A DNA stretch of 5,346 nucleotides from Pseudomonadota bacterium (GTDB taxonomy: Bacteria; Pseudomonadota; Gammaproteobacteria; Steroidobacterales; Steroidobacteraceae), in the NCBI GenBank assembly GCA_021820785.1, contig JAKADE010000231.1:1-5346 (forward strand). The letters run 5' to 3'. The notes under the pieces were generated by a model. It saw only the letters and a program-made list of their open reading frames with translations. It ran no database searches and was not told the DNA's origin. Position numbers and translations under genes: made by a program. Below are positions 1 to 3,330 of this stretch, piece by piece. The first letter of the stretch is position 1. Each line of letters begins with the position of its first letter.

Positions 1-514
1 CGCTGCGCAGACGGCTGCGTACGCCCCAGACTGTTCCGACGAGATCCCAGCGTGCGGCGGCCGCGAGGTGGCGCGCCTCGGCCATACGATCGCCGCGCCG
101 GCCGGCAGTCTCGATCGGCCAGTCGATGGCGACCGGCACGATCCAGGGACTCGGCACGGCCGGAACCCCGGAGTCGTATCCCGGGGTCAGCGAAAGAGAC
201 GGGTTCGGACGCTCGCGGGCCGTGACCCGTGCGGCCTGGGCCGCGAGCAGCTGGGCGCGAGCAGCGGCGAGCGCGGGCTGGTAGTAAAAGGCGGCCAGGG
301 TCAACGCCTTGAGATTCCAGGGCCGCCCGCGAGCCGGCAAGTCGATATGATTGCTCGCCAGGAACTTCCCGAGCCCCGGATTGGCGAGCGAGCGGCTGTC
401 ATAGCTCGCGAGCGATCCGGCGGGGGAGATGGGCCGCGGCTGGAAGGTGGCGCAGCCGGAGAGAAGCCCCAAGGCGAGCAGCCACAGGCGCCGCGTTCTG
501 AAGGCAGTGGGCAT
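1..514 (-). CDS. TolC-family outer-membrane lipoprotein of a heavy-metal RND efflux system (CnrC/NccC/CzcC-like), N-terminal part
   Basis: The minus-strand frame is open from ATG at 514-512 to the window edge (171 codons), so the C-terminal part lies outside. Residues 10-21 form a lipoprotein signal with lipobox LSGC, giving lipid-modified Cys21. An alanine/glutamine-rich helix follows (residues around 90-115, PALAAARAQLLAAQAARV), then PNPSLSL and a PIETAGRR-like stretch, the layout of TolC/CzcC-type outer-membrane factors. The family forms the exit duct of tripartite CBA efflux pumps exporting Co, Ni, Zn or Cd. Divergence from a CnrYXH-type cassette supports a metal-efflux role; the membrane-fusion and RND genes would lie to the left, unseen. 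An in-frame ATG at 538-536 also exists, but it sits almost on the predicted transcription start, so 514 is preferred. No strong Shine-Dalgarno is visible. The family is fairly certain; the metal is inferred. Confidence 0.8.
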   Translation of the reverse strand, partial: MPTAFRTRRLWLLALGLLSGCATFQPRPISPAGSLASYDSRSLANPGLGKFLASNHIDLPARGRPWNLKALTLAAFYYQPALAAARAQLLAAQAARVTARERPNPSLSLTPGYDSGVPAVPSPWIVPVAIDWPIETAGRRGDRMAEARHLAAAARWDLVGTVWGVRSRLRS

Positions 515-545
515 GGATTTGGCGCTTATCGGGATCATTAAGATG

Positions 546-574
546 GTAATACGCACGAGAATGCGCTACCCCTC
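546..574 (-). promoter_or_regulatory. Candidate ECF sigma promoter for the efflux (TolC-like) gene
   Basis: Reading the minus strand from 574 to 546 gives GAGGGGT, a 14-base spacer and CGTATTAC. This is the same pattern as the copy facing the opposite gene at 601-629, with identical element spacing. The CGTATT element ends 33 bases before the ATG at 514. Spacing suits an ECF-type -35/-10 pair. The -35 lacks the common GGAAC core, so the assignment rests on the duplicated pattern and its placement, not on a known consensus. Confidence 0.5.
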
Positions 575-600
575 TCGAGACCCGATAATCAATCCGCCGC

Positions 601-629
601 GAGGGTTGCGCGGCTCGTGTGCGTATTAC
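601..629 (+). promoter_or_regulatory. Candidate ECF sigma promoter for the Y-X-H operon (autoregulation)
   Basis: GAGGGTT at 601-607, a 14-base spacer and CGTATTAC at 622-629 match the divergent copy ungapped over 29 positions, with GAGGG and GTGCGTATTAC identical. CGTATT ends 21 bases before the ATG at 649, and AGAGGA (635-640) lies between as the ribosome binding site, implying a short leader. Autoregulation by the encoded sigma factor is known for CnrH-type systems and is inferred here. Confidence 0.5.
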
Positions 630-648
630 GCCATAGAGGAAAACTGAT

Positions 649-927
649 ATGATCGAGCGAGACATCCGAGCCCTCGCCGCCCGCGAAACCGATCACCCGC
701 TGGAACGGCTCGAGGCCGACATCTGGGCGAGAGTGGCGGTGCGTGAGGAGGGCAGGCGACGATCGGCACGCCTTCTCGTCCTGCAGGTGACGCTCCTTGG
801 CATTGCCTTCAGCGTAAGCGCCCTTGCCGGGTATCAGGCACGGCCGGCAAAGAGCTCCGAGCTGAGCGTCTTTTCTACGCATACGCCCATGAACCCCTCG
901 ACGCTGTTGGCCGAGGGCAACCCTTGA
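649..927 (+). CDS. cnrY: Small single-span membrane protein, probable anti-sigma factor (CnrY-like)
   Basis: The 92-residue product starts at ATG 649 with AGAGGA eight bases upstream. Residues 1-40 are charged and include a probable amphipathic helix (LERLEADIWARV, 18-29). Residues 42-61 form one hydrophobic span, preceded by arginines (36-38, 41), which predicts a cytoplasmic N-terminus and a periplasmic tail of about 30 residues. CnrY of Cupriavidus has a similar size and layout: its cytoplasmic helix holds the sigma factor CnrH at the membrane while its outer part communicates with CnrX. Here the gene is first of three overlapping genes ending in an ECF sigma factor, exactly the CnrY position. 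Sequence is poorly conserved in this family, so the call rests on size, topology and context. Its stop overlaps the next start (TTGA). Confidence 0.72.
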   Translation: MIERDIRALAARETDHPLERLEADIWARVAVREEGRRRSARLLVLQVTLLGIAFSVSALAGYQARPAKSSELSVFSTHTPMNPSTLLAEGNP

Positions 928-1367
928 CGAGCCTTACGCGCACGGCGCTGGCGGTTCTGGCGCTTACGATCCTCGCCGCGGGGGCGGGCGGCTGGCTTGG
1001 GGTGCATTACGGATTGGCGGCGAGCCGCTCACCGACGAGCCTCAATCGACTCCTGCACCATGAGCTTCATCTGACCGCTGATCAGAAGCGGCAGCTCGCG
1101 GTGCTGGAAGCCCGCTACGACGCACGCCGCAAATTGCTGGAGGCTCAGGCGCGCCAGGCCAACCGCGAGCTCGCCGCCGCCCTTCTCGCCAGTCACGAGT
1201 ACGGGCCCCAGGATGAGCACGCGATCGACGACCTCCATGTCGCCATGAAGGCGCTGCAGGTCGCCACGGTCAAGCACCTGCTCGCCATGCGCGCGGTGCT
1301 GACGCCGGCGCAGGCAGCGAAGTTCGATAAAACCGTCGCCGCAGCGCTCGACTCGGGCCGGCGGTGA
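924..1367 (+). CDS. cnrX: Membrane-anchored periplasmic heavy-metal sensor (CnrX/NccX-like)
   Basis: The 147-residue product starts at TTG 924, overlapping the preceding stop, with GAGGG at 913-917 as ribosome binding site. Residues 7-27 are an uncleaved-looking membrane anchor. The rest is a helical, charged periplasmic domain of the CnrX/Spy-like type, with LTADQ and LTPAQAAKF motifs near the two ends. In CnrX the metal site uses two HxxxH histidines, a glutamate and an HxxxM pair. Here H45/H49 (or H46), E62 or D66, and H118/M122 occupy matching positions. This favours Ni(II)/Co(II)-type sensing, though the exact metal is inferred. Metal binding would signal through the membrane protein encoded just upstream to release the sigma factor encoded just downstream. 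The product annotation is likely to read 'periplasmic heavy metal sensor'. Confidence 0.85.
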   Translation: MTSLTRTALAVLALTILAAGAGGWLGVHYGLAASRSPTSLNRLLHHELHLTADQKRQLAVLEARYDARRKLLEAQARQANRELAAALLASHEYGPQDEHAIDDLHVAMKALQVATVKHLLAMRAVLTPAQAAKFDKTVAAALDSGRR

Positions 1368-1957
1368 CCGACGGTCAGGACGAGGACGAGCGGCAACTCG
1401 CGGCGGCCGCCCGGGCCGGGAGGCGCGCAGCGTTCGATGAACTGGTTCGGCGGGAGAAGGGGCCGCTCTATCGATTCGTGCGCCGATACGTCGGTAACGC
1501 GGACGATGCCTACGACATCGTTCAGGATGCGTTCGTCTCCGCGTGGCTGGCCCTCGAGCGCTACGACAGCCGGCAGCCGTTCGCATTCTGGTTGCGCGCG
1601 ATAGCGCTCAACAAGTGCCGCGATCACGGCAGGCGACAGTCGGTGCGCCGCCGGATCCTGATGTTGCTCTCCTTCGCCTCCGGGTCGGCGGGAGAAGCGG
1701 AGCTGGATGCGCCGGAGCAGCCGGAAGCCGACGAGGAGAGGCGGCTTCGCCGCCTCGATCAGGCCATCTCCGCCCTGCCAAAGCAGTACAAAGAACCGCT
1801 GCTGCTCACCACCGTCAGCGGCCTGACACAGCAGCAGACGGCCGAGCAGCTCGGGACGAGCACCAAGGCGATCGAGATGCGCATCCGGCGCGCGAAGAGG
1901 AGTCTCGCCCTGGCGCTTTCGGATGCGGCCGCTGACGAAGGCCGAGGCGAAGAGTAG
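1364..1957 (+). CDS. cnrH: ECF RNA polymerase sigma factor (CnrH-like)
   Basis: The 197-residue product starts at GTG 1364, overlapping the sensor's stop by four bases (GTGA); the ribosome binding site is weak, so translational coupling is likely. Region 2 spans about residues 24-91 with the typical DDAYDIVQDAFVSAWLAL core and the FWLRAIALNKCRDHGRR DNA-melting/-10 segment. An acidic linker (111-126) follows. Region 4 spans about 128-181, with ALPKQYKEPLLL and a helix-turn-helix (TQQQTAEQLGTSTKAIEMRIRRAK, residues 155-178, contacting the -35). No region 1 or 3 is present, as in ECF sigmas. It should direct RNA polymerase to the mirrored promoters at 546-574 and 601-629 when freed from its membrane anti-sigma factor. 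The sigma-factor call is near certain; CnrH type is from context. Confidence 0.93.
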   Translation: MTDGQDEDERQLAAAARAGRRAAFDELVRREKGPLYRFVRRYVGNADDAYDIVQDAFVSAWLALERYDSRQPFAFWLRAIALNKCRDHGRRQSVRRRILMLLSFASGSAGEAELDAPEQPEADEERRLRRLDQAISALPKQYKEPLLLTTVSGLTQQQTAEQLGTSTKAIEMRIRRAKRSLALALSDAAADEGRGEE

Positions 1958-2151
1958 CGGATACTGCCTTCTCCTTACCCGACAGTAGGGATTGCCGGCT
2001 CAGGTCAACCGGGGGCGGAGGAGGCCGCTGAACGGTCGATCCCGCGATGGCGACATGGAATCGTGATCGTGATCCACACAGGGTTTTGCATGGCGTTAGA
2101 ATTACGGGCCGCGGGCGCGGTCCGGGGTTTTGTATCGACGGAGATGAAGTG
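1958..2151. other. Intergenic stretch after the sigma gene
   Basis: No gene is supported in these 194 bases. An 11-base near-direct repeat, GGGTTTTGCAT (2081-2091) and GGGTTTTGTAT (2125-2135), lies upstream of the next ORF. A TAGAAT hexamer at 2097-2102 could be a -10, but no convincing -35 accompanies it. I see no strong hairpin plus T-run terminator for the sigma operon. Confidence 0.4.
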
Positions 2152-2424
2152 ATGGCGGATGAACACGATGGCGCTGCACGGCCGATGTCTGTCCGCAAAA
2201 CAGCAGCGTGGCCGGGTTTGCCGTAACGCTGGCGGCATTGCTCGGGCTTTTTGCCGGTGGCTCCTGGGTCTACACCCACGTGGTGGGAAGGCTCTTCCTT
2301 CAAGCACAAAGTGGAGTTGCTCTACTCTTGCCGTTCCCCGCTGCCTCAGCGCGAAGAGATTGATAACCTCATCTCCCCGGCCCAGGCGCTTCTCCTCCAG
2401 GAGCCGGGAGTCATAAAGGCCTGA
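2152..2424 (+). pseudogene. Small single-span membrane protein broken by two compensating frameshifts; function unknown
   Basis: GGAG at 2140-2143 precedes ATG 2152. The opening frame (MADEHDGAARPMSVRKTAAW) runs into TAA at 2224-2226. A one-base loss near the GGGTTT run at 2214-2219 puts the next stretch in a second frame encoding a hydrophobic span (FAVTLAALLGLFAGGSWVY, from 2217). A one-base gain near the GGG at 2285-2287 returns to the first frame, which reads cleanly to TGA 2422-2424 (VELLYSCRSPLPQREEIDNL and onward). The reconstruction is about 90 residues: charged cytoplasmic N-terminus, one membrane span, hydrophilic periplasmic tail. I do not recognise the family. The same frame is open back to ATG 2047, but that start lacks a ribosome site. 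It may be a true pseudogene or two homopolymer errors. Confidence 0.5.
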
Positions 2425-2516
2425 TCTCATTTGCTCGGCCGCAGAGGCGGGCTCAAGAATTTCCGTCTTCAGTGCCTGTTTATCTTGACTGCAAGAGCTG
2501 CGCCGCCTCTTCATCT

Positions 2517-2687
2517 TCATCGCGCTCCTCGCGGCTGGACAGTGTTGGGCACAACCCGCCCCCGGGAGCCGCGCAGCTGCCGCCTCCGGAACTCCGAATT
2601 CTTCGGTTGGGTCGATACATAGGAATCCCGCAGCCGGGCAATTGCATGGGCCGCCGCCTCGCTGATGTCGAGGGTCTGCACCGGCAT
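2517..2687 (-). CDS. Small hydrophilic ORF of unknown function, possibly a fragment of a frameshifted gene
   Basis: A 56-residue minus-strand frame begins with MPVQTLDISEAAAHAIARLR. Its first 40 codons end mostly in G or C, as in the real genes nearby. It starts directly after an in-frame TGA with no clear ribosome binding site. A neighbouring minus frame opening at ATG 2757-2755 (MDRAVAAKQKSARRAAF) could be its original N-terminus. The acidic EERDEDEEAAQLLQSR tail in a third frame, ending at 2480, could be its C-terminus. No family is recognised. Low confidence: it overlaps a competing plus-strand reading. Confidence 0.25.
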   Translation of the reverse strand: MPVQTLDISEAAAHAIARLRDSYVSTQPKNSEFRRRQLRGSRGRVVPNTVQPRGAR

Positions 2688-2783
2688 TCATTGTCGGGAT
2701 GCATCCGAATGCCGCGCGGCGAGCGCTCTTCTGCTTGGCCGCCACGGCGCGGTCCATTGATCGCTCGGTGTGCTCCAGCGCTT

Positions 2784-2791
2784 GAGGGAGG
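2784..2791 (+). promoter_or_regulatory. Strong ribosome binding site deciding the GTG start at 2798
   Basis: GAGGGAGG lies six bases before GTG 2798-2800, near-ideal Shine-Dalgarno complementarity and spacing. It is the main evidence that translation begins here although the downstream frame is interrupted. Confidence 0.55.
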
Positions 2792-2797
2792 CGGGCG

Positions 2798-2943
2798 GTG
2801 TCCTACGCTCTCATTCCCGGGTACGTTATGGCAACTGGGGTTCCGCGCACCTCCGATGTCTCCAAAATGAGACGGCGGTCTCGGAGATCGCGGAAGTGGT
2901 GCGCAAAACTCTCAAAAATAATCGCCGGGGAATCATTGCGTGA
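2798..2943 (+). pseudogene. Short ORF of unknown function with a probable one-base loss
   Basis: From GTG 2798 the frame reads MSYALIPGYVMATGVPRTSD, reaching VSK at about 2867. It then becomes an unlikely arginine-rich string, while the frame one base earlier reads NETAVSEIAEVVRKTLKNNR to a TGA at 2941-2943. Adding one A to the AAAA run at 2865-2868 joins the two into about 48 residues. Supporting this, the TGA overlaps the next gene's GTG (GTGA), the same coupling used by the sensor and sigma genes. The joined product has a short hydrophobic N-terminus and a helical, basic C-terminal half. No family is recognised. It is probably the first gene of the unit leading to the c-di-GMP protein. Confidence 0.4.
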
Positions 2944-3296
2944 TCCGATCGAGGACAGCAGCGGAGGAATCAGCTACCCCGAAGCTCATGGCCGGCGTGC
3001 GCTATCTTGAGGAACAGTTGAGCGCGAGCGGTGTCAAACTCCTTCCGTCGAGAGAATGCCTGAAGGATCTTGCGCTCGATGCGATCGATGCAACCCGTCG
3101 AACTCGGCGGCAGGGCGAGTCCTACATCACGTGTGTCTGCCGGCATCTGGACGCGAGAGTGCGGTTCATCATCCTATGGACGAGTACTGACGAAGCGTTT
3201 GATCAGGCGGTCTGGCGCGAGCTGGCCGGGATCGCCCGCAAGCACGCATTGCCGCGCCCATGGAGCTCGCAGTGCAATTCTCCAGCGAGGCGATGA
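2940..3296 (+). CDS. Uncharacterised cytoplasmic protein, C-terminus probably frameshifted (original end likely 3322)
   Basis: As it stands the frame from GTG 2940 to TGA 3296 encodes 118 residues. GTG overlaps the preceding stop, with GGGGA about nine bases upstream; ATG 2988 (MAGVRYLEEQLSASGVKLLP) is an alternative start without a well-placed ribosome site. The core (residues 17-100) looks like a mixed alpha/beta fold: LEEQLSASGVKLLPSRECLK, then TCVCRHLDARVRFIILWTST, then a helix AFDQAVWRELAGIARKH. There is no signal peptide or membrane span, and no family is recognised. Past about 3246 the frame becomes unlike the rest. Shifting one base gives IAAPMELAVQFSSEAMSSFS, ending at TAG 3320-3322, which overlaps the next gene's AGGAGGG. 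That tidy junction suggests a one-base loss near 3247 and an original length of about 127 residues. Confidence 0.55.
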   Translation: MIRSRTAAEESATPKLMAGVRYLEEQLSASGVKLLPSRECLKDLALDAIDATRRTRRQGESYITCVCRHLDARVRFIILWTSTDEAFDQAVWRELAGIARKHALPRPWSSQCNSPARR

Positions 3297-3320
3297 GCTC
3301 GTTTTCGCTGCGTCGGAAAT

Positions 3321-3326
3321 AGGAGG
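3321..3326 (+). promoter_or_regulatory. Ribosome binding site for the GAF/GGDEF/EAL protein
   Basis: AGGAGG lies four bases before ATG 3331. It overlaps the TAG at 3320-3322 that would end the preceding gene in its restored frame. It supports ATG 3331 over the in-frame GTGs at 3349 and 3352. Confidence 0.7.
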
Positions 3327-3330
3327 GCTC

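Larger units (their letters stand above)
546..629. repeat. Perfect 11-bp inverted repeat in the divergent intergenic region
   Basis: GTAATACGCAC at 546-556 is the exact reverse complement of GTGCGTATTAC at 619-629, with 62 bases between the arms. Each arm ends one half of the mirrored promoter-like pattern, so the repeat most likely reflects two copies of a sigma-factor site facing opposite genes. A regulator operator is a less likely alternative. Confidence 0.7.
2425..2797. other. Stretch without a confident gene; conflicting weak coding signals on both strands
   Basis: No intact gene is convincing here. The minus strand shows coding-like pieces in three frames (2757 to about 2690, 2687-2517, and an acidic tail ending with TAA at 2480). 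The plus strand shows a signal-peptide-like segment at 2498-2560 without a good start codon. The pattern suits a decayed gene, more likely on the minus strand. Confidence 0.35.

Noticed and set aside
68..541. 157-codon plus-strand open frame
   Set aside because: It is antisense to the TolC-like lipoprotein, which has a lipobox and family-like helices; the plus frame is Gly/Arg-rich with no domain.
526..588. Inverted repeat TTATCGGG (526-533) and CCCGATAA (581-588), and palindrome TCTCGAGA (573-580)
   Set aside because: They are short, and the arms do not sit at comparable places relative to the two genes; chance occurrence is plausible.
1029..1627. Minus-strand frames opposite the sensor and sigma genes
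   Set aside because: They are shadows of the metal sensor and ECF sigma coding sequences, which have family motifs.
1958..2030. Terminator for the sigma-factor operon
   Set aside because: I could not find a strong stem-loop followed by a T-run after the TAG at 1957.
2489..2665. Plus-strand frame with a signal-peptide-like segment (LRRLFIFIALLAAGQCWAQ)
   Set aside because: It has no ATG, GTG or TTG start in frame and no coherent sequence after the hydrophobic part, and it is the antisense of an acidic minus-strand tail, which produces hydrophobic runs by complementarity.
2005..2757. 250-codon minus-strand open frame
   Set aside because: Its composition (Arg, Ala, Pro, Cys, Ser rich, with no recognisable domain) and its overlap with a better plus-strand reading at 2152-2424 suggest a chance frame; only its first 20 or so codons look coding.
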